The notes below the pieces were generated by a model. It saw only the letters and a program-made list of their open reading frames with translations, did not search any database and was not told the origin of the DNA. Made by a program: the position numbers and the translations under genes. A stretch of DNA of 64,000 nucleotides from CAZEAC01 sp964510065 (GTDB lineage: Bacteria > Bdellovibrionota_C > UBA2361 > CAIXSY01). Positions 25,256 to 34,250 of the stretch are shown one piece after another. The DNA lies in assembly GCA_964510065.1 (NCBI GenBank), contig CAZEAC010000006.1, forward strand, positions 1 to 64,000, in the 5' to 3' direction. The first letter of the stretch is position 1. Every line of letters starts with the position of its first letter.

Positions 25256-26833
25256 ATGTTCAGAAATGAGCCACTCACCGATTTTGCAATCGCTTCGGAG
25301 CGCAAAAAGCTTGCCGAAGCGCTCGATGCCTTACAGCATAATTTAGTCTCAAAAGCTCCACTTGAAGCATATCCGTTGATCGGCGCTGAGCGCGCCGGGG
25401 GCAATACACGCTACGATCGCTTCGATCCAAGCGATGGCGAAACACTCCTTGGGAGCACTCATTTCGCCACCGCCGATGAGGCTGCGCAGACTCTCGAATA
25501 TCTTTCCGAGCATCATGCGTCATGGCGCGCAACTACGCACCAGGACCGCGCACGTATGTTGCGAAAGGCCGCCCACCTGATGCGCCAAAGAAAGTTCCAG
25601 CTCTCCGCGCTGATAATTCGCGAAGCGGGCAAACCTTGGAAGGAAGCTGACGCCGATGTTGCCGAGGCAATCGATTTTTGCGAATACTACGCCGATGAGG
25701 TCGAACGAATCTGGCCCAAGCGCCGTACCTACGAAATAATCGGCGAGGATAATTTTTATTTTTATCGTCCACGTGGTGTATGCGTGGTTATCTCGCCCTG
25801 GAACTTCCCTTTGGCGATTGCGTGCGGAATGACGGTGGCGGCACTCGTTACCGGGAACTCAACAGTTTTGAAACCAGCCGAGCAAACATGCCTCATCGCA
25901 TTTGCGTTCGCGAATATTCTTTACGAGGCTGGAATTCCAAAGACGGCATTCGCGTTCCTGCCTGGCTTCGGCGAGGAAGTTGGCCGTGCACTGGTGAGCA
26001 GCCCGCGCACTGCAATGGTTTGCTTCACCGGCTCGAGGGCTGTAGGTCTTGAGATCGGCAGGAGTGCTTCGCAAGTCTCCGCCGGACAGGCACATATAAA
26101 ACGCGTGGTTGCGGAGTTAGGCGGGAAAAACGCGATCATAGTTGATCAAGACGCTGACTTAGATGAAGCAGTAAAGGGCGTGGTATATTCAGCGTTCGGA
26201 TTTTCGGGACAGAAATGTTCAGCGTGTTCGCGAGCAATTATCGTCGGCAATGCATATGAGCCTTTTATAAAGCGGCTCCGTGGCGCGGCCGCTGATATCA
26301 TTATCGGAGCAGCTTCCGATCCGAGTACACTCGTCGGTCCCGTCATTGACGAGGAGAGCAAACGCCGCATTCACGAAACAATCGAGACCGCCTCAAAGAG
26401 GCTCACCCTCATTCATAAAGGTAGCTGCCCCGCGAAAGGTAATTTCTGCCCCCCAACAATATTTGGCGCCGTGCCGTCACAAGAACCTGTGTGGCGCGAG
26501 GAGATATTCGGACCAGTGTTGGCTTGTTGCAGTGCCGACAGTTTTGAGCACGCGATAGCACTCGCAAATGATAGCCAGTATGCGCTTACAGGCGGTGTGT
26601 TTAGTCGAAGTCCGGCGCATTTGACTCAAGCGACCGAGGAATTTCAGGTTGGAAATCTCTATCTAAATCGCGCGATAACCGGGGCGTATGTCTGTCGCCA
26701 ACCTTTCGGTGGCTTCAAACTTTCGGGGGTCGGCTCCAAAGCCGGCGGGCCAGACTATTTACTGCAATTTGTCGAACCGCGGGTTGTCACTGAAAACACA
26801 ATGCGCCGCGGCTTCACCCCGGAAGTACGCTAG
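25256..26833 (+). CDS. 1-pyrroline-5-carboxylate dehydrogenase
   Basis: NAD-dependent aldehyde dehydrogenase that turns P5C/glutamate semialdehyde into glutamate, the second step of proline breakdown. The 525-residue chain matches P5C dehydrogenases: NAD-binding ISPWNFPLAIACGM and KPAEQT, the FTGSRAVG loop, the general base Glu in VAELGGKNA and the catalytic Cys in FGFSGQKCSACSR. The C-terminal FGGFKLSGVGSKAGGPDYLL is typical of the PutA/RocA branch. It is separate from the PRODH gene at 19.0 kb. The stop codon TAG is the first bases of palindrome C at 26831. Confidence 0.93.
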   Translation: MFRNEPLTDFAIASERKKLAEALDALQHNLVSKAPLEAYPLIGAERAGGNTRYDRFDPSDGETLLGSTHFATADEAAQTLEYLSEHHASWRATTHQDRARMLRKAAHLMRQRKFQLSALIIREAGKPWKEADADVAEAIDFCEYYADEVERIWPKRRTYEIIGEDNFYFYRPRGVCVVISPWNFPLAIACGMTVAALVTGNSTVLKPAEQTCLIAFAFANILYEAGIPKTAFAFLPGFGEEVGRALVSSPRTAMVCFTGSRAVGLEIGRSASQVSAGQAHIKRVVAELGGKNAIIVDQDADLDEAVKGVVYSAFGFSGQKCSACSRAIIVGNAYEPFIKRLRGAAADIIIGAASDPSTLVGPVIDEESKRRIHETIETASKRLTLIHKGSCPAKGNFCPPTIFGAVPSQEPVWREEIFGPVLACCSADSFEHAIALANDSQYALTGGVFSRSPAHLTQATEEFQVGNLYLNRAITGAYVCRQPFGGFKLSGVGSKAGGPDYLLQFVEPRVVTENTMRRGFTPEVR

Positions 26834-26933
26834 GAGCGTGCGCCACGAATCAGTGGCACACGCAATTCATGGGAGCCGAAGCCTTCGCGCGTATACCTGT
26901 TGGGGCTTCCGTTCTCCGTGGCGCGGGCTTCTC
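26831..26933. repeat. GAGC-TGCGCCACGAATC palindrome, copy 1
   Basis: Begins at the P5C dehydrogenase stop (TAG GAGC) and ends in an imperfect complement CCGTGGCGCGGGCTTCTC. The left half shares words such as TGCGCCACGAATCAGTGGC and GCCGAAGCCTTCGC with the copy at 34247-34352, about 80 percent by eye. Between 26934 and 27098 I see no further feature. Confidence 0.8.
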
Positions 26934-27098
26934 GCCTGCATCCTTATCAGAGGGGTAAAGTTATCGTCGGATTGTTTTTTCGAATTGTTTTAGTGAGTTA
27001 GCCGCCAACGCCAACCTAATCCAGGTTAAAGATAAGTCCATCTTCTGCCGACCTAGGAGCTTAGGGAAGTTGTATCTACGCGGAATATTACGGGTCCT

Positions 27099-29333
27099 AT
27101 GGGCGGGAAGACGACAATTCGCACCACGCAGGTAATGGAGCGTCCGGCACTGGGCACTTCTATTGCCACCGAAGGTGTGCGTCATATTTTAAAACTAATC
27201 GAGCAAGGCGAAGAGCCTCGTCGCATCCTCGCCGCGATAGCCGAATGTGGTTCGACGGTGAAAGGCGTCCGCGACTGCGCGCTGTTCCTCCCTAACGAGA
27301 AAAATGAGCTTTGCCTTGAAATGGTCTCGCAAGCTGGTGACCGGAGCATACCTCTCGATTACCTCTCAAGAGATTCGTCGTTGCAATCGCGAAACGGAAG
27401 CTTCGCCTACAACGGAATCGCCGAGGACGGCGCACGCCTGCTCTTTGATGTGATCTGTCTCGGCGCTCCGATCGGACTTCTTGTTGCCGACGCCCCCGAG
27501 GGGCTCAATACTGATTCACGTGATAAGCTTCGCGAGCTGGCGCATCACGCTGGTGTTGTATTTGAAAGGCAACGACTTTCACTGACGGTGCAGCTCTTTC
27601 TAGATCGTCTCGAAGTATTGAATGAACTAAATCAGCTCATCGCCGGCAACGTCGGACTGCAACGAATTGTGAAGAGCATCGCCCGCGAAAGCGCTTTCCG
27701 CTTCTCAGCCGACATTACAATAACGTTCCTTCTTGACGAGTCAAAGAGCTATCTTGAGCCAAAAGGTGGCTACGGATGCACACCTAATGTGTTACCAAAA
27801 CAGGTGGCGATTGAAGGTGGCATTTTGGGCCAAGTAATGCGCACCGGTGGAAATCTTTGCGTGCCAAATCTTGGAAGCCACTCCGATCATGGGCTTCCAT
27901 TTCTCGATGAGCTCGGCATTGCGTCAGCTGACGTGTGCTGCCTCGAAGTACGAGGCGAGGCCTTGGGTGCGCTGTTAATCGGCTACAAGCGCGAAGTTTC
28001 CCTTTCGACAGATGACCTTACAAGATTTGAGGAGTTCTGCCAGGGTGGCGCAGTAGCCATTTCGAACGCACGGACTCAGGAGCGCATAGCCGCTTATACT
28101 GAACGGTTGGAAGAACTGGTTGAATCTCGCACCGCTGACCTGGCAATTCAAACCTCACGCGCCGAAGAGGCCAACCGAGCGAAATCGCAATTCCTCGCAA
28201 ACATGAGCCACGAGCTTCGAACGCCGCTTACCGCGATCGTAGGGTACTCGAGCGTGCTTGCCGATGGAATATTCGGACCGCTTAATGATAAGCAGCGCGA
28301 TGCGCTAAACGCGGTCACTCGTTCGAGCGACCACCTCAAAAACCTTATTGATGATGTGCTTAATCTTGCTCGAATTGAGTCTGGGAAAGAACAGGCAGAG
28401 CCGGCGCGTGTTTCGGTGAAAGACCTTCTTACCCAGGCGCATAAGCTTATGTTGCAAACTGCCATCGGCAAGGGCGTCTCGCTGCAGTCGCTGCAGCTTG
28501 ACAGCAGCATCGACTCGGCGTTTGCCTGGGTGGATTCCAAACACATGCATCAGATCATCATTAATCTGATGTCGAATGCAGTGAAGTACACGCCCAAGGG
28601 CGGTAAGGTATGGGTCGAAGCTACCTTTGTTGGCGACAAAATCAAAATCGCGGTGCATGACACCGGCGTTGGCATTCCTCCACATAAAATGAAAAAGCTC
28701 TTTGAACGATTCGAGCGAGGCGAAGACGCTTACAGTAAAAAGCAGGAAGGTACCGGCATCGGCCTTGATCTTACACGACGTCTTGTTGAGCTAAATGGCG
28801 GCCGAATTCTCGTGGAGAGCGAAGAAGGTCACGGATCAACATTCTCGGTGCTCATGCCGCTTGCTTCGCAGGAACATGCGAAAGTGACCACGGTCGAGCA
28901 AAACGAGGCAAAAGTTCGACTCGATGGACTTAGTACGTTGGTCATCGATGACAATCCAGATACAATTGAAGTTATCAAGCACATACTCATTGCGGCAGGT
29001 GCCTCGGTACGCACCGCCACCAGCGTCAAAGATGCTTGGGCACTATTCAATGAAGCTACTCCTGATATCGTACTCACCGATCTGGCAATTCCTGGTGAAA
29101 GCGGACTCGTGCTGATAGAACACATTCGCAATGTTCCCGACCCGCGCGCACAGGTGCCTATTATCGTGCTCAGTGCATGCGCCTTTGTCGCTGATAAGGA
29201 GCAAGCACTGAACGCCGGTGCATCGCTTTTTATTCCGAAACCGTTTAAACCAAACGAGATAGTACGAAACGTACGGAGCCTGGCGCTACAGTCCGCCATG
29301 GGCAATAAACAAGTTCAAGGGGGCGCACAATGA
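27099..29333 (+). CDS. Hybrid sensor histidine kinase with GAF domains
   Basis: A soluble 744-residue hybrid kinase with no transmembrane helix. Two GAF-like sensor domains (about residues 25-175 and 190-335) precede a coiled coil (340-368), HisKA with His371 in NMSHELRTPLTAIVGY, an ATPase domain with NLMSNAVKYTPKG, DTGVGIP and GTGIGL, and a C-terminal receiver (about 605-730) with phospho-acceptor Asp661 in LTDLAIPGE and the conserved KPF near the end. It is the first gene of a three-gene signalling operon: the HDOD gene starts within its last 4 bases (ATGA) and a CheY-like gene follows. The stimulus is unknown. Confidence 0.92.
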   Translation: MGGKTTIRTTQVMERPALGTSIATEGVRHILKLIEQGEEPRRILAAIAECGSTVKGVRDCALFLPNEKNELCLEMVSQAGDRSIPLDYLSRDSSLQSRNGSFAYNGIAEDGARLLFDVICLGAPIGLLVADAPEGLNTDSRDKLRELAHHAGVVFERQRLSLTVQLFLDRLEVLNELNQLIAGNVGLQRIVKSIARESAFRFSADITITFLLDESKSYLEPKGGYGCTPNVLPKQVAIEGGILGQVMRTGGNLCVPNLGSHSDHGLPFLDELGIASADVCCLEVRGEALGALLIGYKREVSLSTDDLTRFEEFCQGGAVAISNARTQERIAAYTERLEELVESRTADLAIQTSRAEEANRAKSQFLANMSHELRTPLTAIVGYSSVLADGIFGPLNDKQRDALNAVTRSSDHLKNLIDDVLNLARIESGKEQAEPARVSVKDLLTQAHKLMLQTAIGKGVSLQSLQLDSSIDSAFAWVDSKHMHQIIINLMSNAVKYTPKGGKVWVEATFVGDKIKIAVHDTGVGIPPHKMKKLFERFERGEDAYSKKQEGTGIGLDLTRRLVELNGGRILVESEEGHGSTFSVLMPLASQEHAKVTTVEQNEAKVRLDGLSTLVIDDNPDTIEVIKHILIAAGASVRTATSVKDAWALFNEATPDIVLTDLAIPGESGLVLIEHIRNVPDPRAQVPIIVLSACAFVADKEQALNAGASLFIPKPFKPNEIVRNVRSLALQSAMGNKQVQGGAQ

Positions 29334-30835
29334 CCGACTTCTCGACACCTGCGCATAACGACGCCGAGAATCAGAATGATTCGGAGCTCGTCACCAAACT
29401 CAAGCGGGCGCTGAGTAAGGACGGCGATTTCCCGGCAAGCGCAAAAATCGTTACTGAGCTTCGCCAGCTCAGCTCTGATCCAAATACCACCGCAAATCAG
29501 ATTACCGAGATAATTCTCAAAGAACCATCGCTCGGCACCCGAGTACTACACCTGGTCAATAGCTCCTTTTATCGTCGTGCAAAACCAATTATGACAGTAA
29601 GTCAGGCGGTCGTGCAGATCGGCATGAAACCGCTCGCTGAACTTTGCAGCGGCTTAGTGCTACTTCAAAAGTTCGTGCCGGTCGCTCGACGCGGAGGAGT
29701 ATTCGCCAACTGTCTACGCAAGATGACTGTGTCGTCACTGCTTGCGGGAGCGCTCGGCTCGGAAATGGGCCGCTCGATGGGTGGCGGAAAGAGTCATGAG
29801 TCCGGTTATCTCGCCGGAACGTTCGCCGAGATTGGCGCATTACTGCTGGCCTATTACTTTCCGCAGGTATATGAAAACGCGGCGAAACGCGCTGAGTCCA
29901 AGGGAGTGGAGGTCGGCACCGGCATATTTGAGATTACGGGACTCTCTGCGCTTCAGCTGAGCCATGAGGTACTTGCTGCGCTCGACCTTCCGATTTTCTA
30001 TCGTCATGTACTGCAAGCTTCCATTGATCCAAAGGCAGTAAACTCCGCGGTGACTCCGCCGAGCGCTGGCGAACTTCAAGAAATCGCCAAAGCAGCACGC
30101 ACCGTGCAGACGGCGCTGGCTTTTTCATCGGCGCTGACTTCTGGAAAGCCGAAGAAGCAAATTGATGACCTAGTGAACAAGGCTGAGAAGCTCCTTGGCC
30201 TTTCCAATGCGCAGCTTCGGACAATACTGAGCATGCTTCCTGATGCATTTAAGTCACACTGTGGACTTATGGAGCTTGATCTCGCCGCACTTCCCGAATA
30301 CCTCTCGACATATGGGGTGAGCGAGCCTGCGCCGGATATCAGCGAGGTCGCCGAACAAGAGCGCGATATTTTTTCGCAGTACCTCGATGAGATTCGTCAA
30401 GCGGTCGATGCCCGCGAGCCTTCGTCTTCAATAATTACAACCTGCATGGAGACTTTAGCGTTCGGTCTTAAGTTTGATCGCGTGCTTTTGCTAATTTTGG
30501 GGTCTGGAAAGAGCTCTTTTGGAGGGCGCATGCTGCTAGGTCAAAGTGCCGGTATCGACCCAAAATCAATAAGCCGTGCGCTTGGCCCAAAGTCGGGATC
30601 GCGTAGCCCCGAGACAATAGCATTCCGCGATTCGCACCCGGTCTTTACCGGTGAGCCCATCCTCGAAGGTGGCTGGCCGATTGCGGTATTACCTGTGGGA
30701 TTTGGCTCGAAAGCGGTCGGAGTGATCTATGCTGACCGAATTGGCGACAAGGCGGCATCGCTGACTGCGCGAGAGACTGCCGCAATTGGAGTGCTTGTCG
30801 AATTACTTGATCGCGCCCTAGGAACTCACTCATAA
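29330..30835 (+). CDS. HDOD domain protein with C-terminal GAF
   Basis: A 501-residue cytoplasmic signalling protein. The HDOD domain (about 30-235) begins FPASAKIVTELRQLSSDPNT and has the characteristic HLVNSSFYRR and VSQAVVQIGMKPL stretches. HDOD is related to HD phosphohydrolases but lacks the metal-binding HD pair; it usually transmits signals to kinases or diguanylate cyclases. A GAF-like domain fills the C-terminal third (~350-495; RVLLLILGSGKSSFGGRMLLG). Translation is coupled to the kinase gene, and the response regulator follows after 9 bases. Probable partner of both. Confidence 0.88.
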   Translation: MTDFSTPAHNDAENQNDSELVTKLKRALSKDGDFPASAKIVTELRQLSSDPNTTANQITEIILKEPSLGTRVLHLVNSSFYRRAKPIMTVSQAVVQIGMKPLAELCSGLVLLQKFVPVARRGGVFANCLRKMTVSSLLAGALGSEMGRSMGGGKSHESGYLAGTFAEIGALLLAYYFPQVYENAAKRAESKGVEVGTGIFEITGLSALQLSHEVLAALDLPIFYRHVLQASIDPKAVNSAVTPPSAGELQEIAKAARTVQTALAFSSALTSGKPKKQIDDLVNKAEKLLGLSNAQLRTILSMLPDAFKSHCGLMELDLAALPEYLSTYGVSEPAPDISEVAEQERDIFSQYLDEIRQAVDAREPSSSIITTCMETLAFGLKFDRVLLLILGSGKSSFGGRMLLGQSAGIDPKSISRALGPKSGSRSPETIAFRDSHPVFTGEPILEGGWPIAVLPVGFGSKAVGVIYADRIGDKAASLTARETAAIGVLVELLDRALGTHS

Positions 30836-30844
30836 GGATAGGTC

Positions 30845-31237
30845 ATGAAAGGAAAAATTCTTGTAATAGATGACGACCCAATGATTCGAGCGCTGGTACA
30901 AGCTATGCTCGAAGCGGAGGGATACCAGGTGCTTCTCGCCGAAGACGGCGAGAAAGGAATAAATTTCCTCGATGCGCAGCCACAGCCGATCGATTTATCC
31001 CTCGTCGTACTTGACGTCGTGATGCCGGGTATGAACGGGCTCGACGTGCTCACTCGAATGAAACTTCACGGGCACACCTCCAAACTGCCAGTACTGATGC
31101 TCACCGGCGAAGCAAAAGCCGAGGACATCCTCGCCGGATACAACATCGGCGCTGATTATTATATTACCAAACCATTTACTCGCCAGCAGCTATTGCATGG
31201 CTTGGCGCTTGTGCTAGAGGGTGACGGGAAAAAATAA
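30845..31237 (+). CDS. CheY-like response regulator
   Basis: A stand-alone 130-residue receiver domain. The acidic pocket DDDP (residues ~8-11), the phospho-acceptor Asp in LVVLDVVMPGMNG (~D59), the threonine in LMLTGEA and the lysine in YYITKPFTRQQLL are all present. No output domain follows, so it acts by protein contact or as a phosphate sink or relay, likely for the hybrid kinase two genes upstream. Start ATG lies after AGGATAGG. It ends the signalling operon; DedA follows with its own promoter-like sequence. Confidence 0.93.
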   Translation: MKGKILVIDDDPMIRALVQAMLEAEGYQVLLAEDGEKGINFLDAQPQPIDLSLVVLDVVMPGMNGLDVLTRMKLHGHTSKLPVLMLTGEAKAEDILAGYNIGADYYITKPFTRQQLLHGLALVLEGDGKK

Positions 31238-31248
31238 CAAGTTCGATC

Positions 31249-31276
31249 TTGTTAGTCCTGGCTAATCACGTAGAAT
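31249..31276 (+). promoter_or_regulatory. DedA promoter, leaderless layout
   Basis: TTGTTA (31249-31254), a 16-base spacer and TAGAAT (31271-31276) end only 6 bases before the dedA ATG at 31283. No Shine-Dalgarno is present, so transcription probably starts at the start codon. Confidence 0.5.
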
Positions 31277-31282
31277 CTTCCA

Positions 31283-31906
31283 ATGACTGAATGGCTCCTG
31301 ACACAGCCCGAAAACGTCATCTACATTGGGCTGTTCCTACTGCTACTAAGCGGCGCGCTCGGCTTTCCGCCCGAAGATGTCTCGCTACTCTTAGGTGGAA
31401 TCTGTATTCAGCATCAGCGTGGCGATCCGTTGTATATCTTTCTCATTTGCTACTTGGGTACTGTGCTGGGCGATATTTTTATCTACTTTGTAGGGCGTCG
31501 TTACGGTCCTTCAATTTTCACTAAAAAGTGGTTTCAAAAACGGCTGCACCCCGCACGGATCCGTTGGGTACGTCGTGGACTGGAGAAGCGCGCATTACCG
31601 ACAATATTTGTGGCGCGGCATCTTTTTTATTTGCGTACATTAACTTTTTTGACCTGCGGTGCCGTGAAGATGGGATTCTCGCGCTTTCTCTTTGCCGACG
31701 CATTCTCCGCGTTAGTGAGTGTGCCGATTATGCTTTCCCTTGGTTACATTGCTTCGAACAACTACGAAACAGTGATTGCCTTTATCGCGAAGGCTAAAAT
31801 TCTCTCTCTCGTACTTATCTTGCTCATGCTTGTTGGTGCGGTTTGGTACTTTGTTTCGCAGAGGATTGAAGAAGAGGGAAAAAAGTCCGACGACGAAAAG
31901 GCGTGA
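31283..31906 (+). CDS. DedA-family membrane protein
   Basis: A 207-residue inner-membrane protein of the DedA/SNARE-associated family, thought to move lipids between leaflets. Family signs are the first amphipathic segment with GALGFPPEDVSLLLGG, a GTVLGDIFIYFVGRRYG motif (the conserved G-D/E...R region), the charged FARH-like stretch IFVARHLFYLRTLTFLTCG, and a C-terminal transmembrane helix. Four to five hydrophobic spans are visible. It follows the signalling operon but has its own -35/-10 boxes. Confidence 0.85.
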   Translation: MTEWLLTQPENVIYIGLFLLLLSGALGFPPEDVSLLLGGICIQHQRGDPLYIFLICYLGTVLGDIFIYFVGRRYGPSIFTKKWFQKRLHPARIRWVRRGLEKRALPTIFVARHLFYLRTLTFLTCGAVKMGFSRFLFADAFSALVSVPIMLSLGYIASNNYETVIAFIAKAKILSLVLILLMLVGAVWYFVSQRIEEEGKKSDDEKA

Positions 31907-31983
31907 GCTCCACCGAGCCGTCCATTCTCATTTGTGTCCACTCCGAGCTCGCCCACTATTCCCGAGAACATGGGCTTTGAGTA

Positions 31984-32460
31984 TTAGCTGTTCTTAAAGT
32001 TAGCTATTACGGGATCTATCATAGCTTTCATACTTTCGATTCCGCCGCTAAATTGACTAAGGACAATTCGCACTTGTACCGCCACTTCGTCGAATTTGTC
32101 CGTTCTGCTGAGGTTAATCGCGGACTGGCCAGAAACCCCTTCAAAAAGAGTGAGCACCACCGCGTGCGTCTGCATCGCTCTAGTACGCTCAACATTCATT
32201 GTTAGCTTGAAGTCATTACCTTGATGGCGTAGACGAACGATCTCAACTCCATTATTAAAAGCGTCCTGGATTGCGCCACCTGATGCATCGGAGTCCAATT
32301 GGCGAAGCACACTGCAAATCAAAGCTTTCGCCTGTTCTTCCTTTCTATCGAAACCACACTGAATTGCATCAGATAGAATTCTTTGCAAATCTTTCGGTTT
32401 TCCAGAATGGTCGGGCGAGTGCGGGAGTCGATTGTCCAAGCTTATAGTCCTTTTGGTCAC
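31984..32460 (-). CDS. Hypothetical protein
   Basis: A 158-residue soluble protein that I do not recognise. It has a polar N-terminus, a mixed helix/strand core (QTHAVVLTLFEGVSGQSAIN) and no signal or membrane segment. The start is a GTG at 32460 without a clear Shine-Dalgarno, so the true N-terminus is uncertain. It stands alone on the minus strand between DedA and the retropepsin-like gene. The spacer 32461-32745 holds the direct repeat at 32688 and a short GTCTGCGCG/CGCGCAGA stem but no gene. Confidence 0.55.
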   Translation of the reverse strand: MTKRTISLDNRLPHSPDHSGKPKDLQRILSDAIQCGFDRKEEQAKALICSVLRQLDSDASGGAIQDAFNNGVEIVRLRHQGNDFKLTMNVERTRAMQTHAVVLTLFEGVSGQSAINLSRTDKFDEVAVQVRIVLSQFSGGIESMKAMIDPVIANFKNS

Positions 32461-32687
32461 TAAGAATTTCAGAAAAAGGAGTCTTCGACGTTATGGACAA
32501 AAAAGTCTGCGCGGTAGCATAGGCTGATAAAAGGTCAGTTTTCTCAGCGGACGCGCAGATGATTCGATTTCAAATAAGACTACATCGAGGCGATATCCCC
32601 ATTTCAAATTTAAGAAAACCCCACTTTTGCCAGAGTTTTCAGTTAGATAAGACATGATTTAAGAATCGTACTTCTATCGGCTGCTTC

Positions 32688-32712
32688 GCGCGCAAACTCT
32701 GAGAGAATGAGC
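32688..32712. repeat. 25-bp direct repeat, left copy
   Basis: GCGCGCAAACTCTGAGAGAA and onward to GAGC matches the copy at 33137-33161 in 23 of 25 bases. The pair encloses the retropepsin-like gene. It could be a recombination duplication, a regulatory site before each gene, or the ends of a small cassette. Confidence 0.6.
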
Positions 32713-32745
32713 TAGGGTTGATTAACATTTTATGGAGAGCGTGGC

Positions 32746-33096
32746 ATGGGAATGACATACATTGAAGGAACGGTAAGTGACGGAGGTGGGGAAACAGACC
32801 AGGTTCGCTTTCTTGTCGATAGTGGCGCAATGTATTCGCTGATCCCATCAAAGAGCTGGAAAAAACTCGGTCTTACTACTCAGAGGATATTCAAGTTTGA
32901 ACTAGCCGATGGTCAAGTGGTTGAGCGACCGATGAGCGAATGCCGAATCAATGTCTTCGACCAGGAAGGGTATACCCCTGTGGTGCTTGGAGAAGAAGGT
33001 GATGAGCCTTTGCTTGGAAGCGTAACCTTGGAACAGTTTGGATTCGTTCTAGATCCTTTTAAACGAAAACTTCTCTCAGTTAGGGTAAAGCGTTGA
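32746..33096 (+). CDS. Retropepsin-like aspartic protease
   Basis: A 116-residue single-domain clan AA aspartic protease. The active-site loop is FLVDSGAMYSLIP, the DSG form of the DTG/DSG motif, followed by a hydrophobic flap-type stretch and the C-terminal LLGSVTLEQFGFVLDPFKRKL, which matches the conserved hydrophobic ILG-type motif. One domain means it must work as a dimer, like retroviral protease. Many bacterial genomes hold such short proteins of unknown substrate. Good Shine-Dalgarno GGAGAG 7 bases before ATG. It is enclosed by the 25-bp direct repeats. Confidence 0.85.
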   Translation: MGMTYIEGTVSDGGGETDQVRFLVDSGAMYSLIPSKSWKKLGLTTQRIFKFELADGQVVERPMSECRINVFDQEGYTPVVLGEEGDEPLLGSVTLEQFGFVLDPFKRKLLSVRVKR

Positions 33097-33136
33097 CCTG
33101 ATTTCAGAGGGTCCTCCGCTAATTCTCTCGGAGAGC

Positions 33137-33161
33137 GCGCGTAAACTCTGAAAGAATGAGC
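33137..33161. repeat. 25-bp direct repeat, right copy
   Basis: GCGCGTAAACTCTGAAAGAA and onward to GAGC, two mismatches from the copy at 32688-32712. It lies 28 bases before the -35 box of the dehydrogenase gene, so it could also act as an upstream regulatory site. Confidence 0.6.
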
Positions 33162-33188
33162 CCAGGAATGAGCCCCGGCGCGTGTACA

Positions 33189-33216
33189 TTGAGTAAGACT
33201 AAAAAAAGGATACAAT
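33189..33216 (+). promoter_or_regulatory. Promoter of zinc-type dehydrogenase
   Basis: TTGAGT (33189-33194), a 16-base spacer and TACAAT (33211-33216), 38 bases before the ATG at 33255. Confidence 0.55.
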
Positions 33217-33254
33217 AAACTACCAGTAAAAAACGACTACATAAGAGTTACACG

Positions 33255-34250
33255 ATGAGAGCGCTAGGATTTCATACCCCCACTCCAAAACTTACTGATA
33301 CCTCTTTTTCAACCTATGTCCTTCCTATACCCAAGGTAGGCCCACAGGATCTCTTGATCAAGGTAGCTGCGACCTCTATTAACCCTGTTGACTATAAAGA
33401 GCGCCAGCAAAGAACTTCTAATGGAAAAGATCCTGAGATCCTAGGATGGGATGGAGCAGGCACCGTGGCAGGACTCGGCAGCGCCGTCACCGGATTCAAA
33501 GACGGCGATAGAGTCTTCTGGGCGGGCGAACTTCGCCGTCAAGGGACGTATGCTGAATACCAGGCAGTCGATCACCGTATTGTAGGGCACATGCCTAAAA
33601 GTCTTGATTTTGCGCCTGCTGCTGCCTTGCCTCTGACTTCAGTAACTGCCTACGAAGCGATATTTCAAAGATTGAAAATTCCAAAAACGGGTGCTGGAAA
33701 AGTGCTTATAATCGGAGGCGCAGGAGGCGTTGGATCTATCGCTATTCAGATCTTACGAGCAGAAACAGACGCAGAGGTGTATGCAACCGCTGGCCGTGAA
33801 GATTCAAAAGCGTGGGTCAAAAAGATGGGAGCTCAACATGTCGTAGAACGGAGCGCTATTAATCTTGCTGGTGATTCTCCAGCACTTCCGAAGTTTGATT
33901 ACATATTCTCGACCACTAACTCTGATACCTACCTTAAAGCATTTCCACTTCTTCTTAAACCAGGAGGACACCTCTGCCTTATCGATGATCCAGAGACCTT
34001 CAATATCAGAGAATTTAAACTGCGCTCTCAAACAGTATCATGGGAGCTTATGTTCACGGCGACCCTCTTCGACCATAACAGAGCGAGCCAAGGGCGCATT
34101 CTCGATCGAATTGCGGAACTTACCGATCAAGAACGAATTACTTCTACTATCAATACTCGCTTTGAGGGGATGTCGCCGGAAAACTTAATAGCAGCCCACA
34201 AGATTCAAGAAAGTGGCAGTAATATCGGTAAGACTGTAGTGACGTACTAG
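33255..34250 (+). CDS. Zinc-type alcohol dehydrogenase-like protein
   Basis: A 331-residue medium-chain dehydrogenase/reductase. The GroES-like N-terminal domain carries SINPVDYKERQQR and LGWDGAGTVAGLGSAVTGFK, and the NAD(P)-binding Rossmann domain has LIIGGAGGVGSIAIQI. No cysteine cluster for the structural or catalytic zinc is seen, as in the quinone-oxidoreductase-like branch, so it is probably a zinc-free NADPH reductase of quinones or enals. Substrate unassigned. It has its own promoter. The TAG stop at 34248 lies inside palindrome C, copy 2. Confidence 0.88.
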   Translation: MRALGFHTPTPKLTDTSFSTYVLPIPKVGPQDLLIKVAATSINPVDYKERQQRTSNGKDPEILGWDGAGTVAGLGSAVTGFKDGDRVFWAGELRRQGTYAEYQAVDHRIVGHMPKSLDFAPAAALPLTSVTAYEAIFQRLKIPKTGAGKVLIIGGAGGVGSIAIQILRAETDAEVYATAGREDSKAWVKKMGAQHVVERSAINLAGDSPALPKFDYIFSTTNSDTYLKAFPLLLKPGGHLCLIDDPETFNIREFKLRSQTVSWELMFTATLFDHNRASQGRILDRIAELTDQERITSTINTRFEGMSPENLIAAHKIQESGSNIGKTVVTY

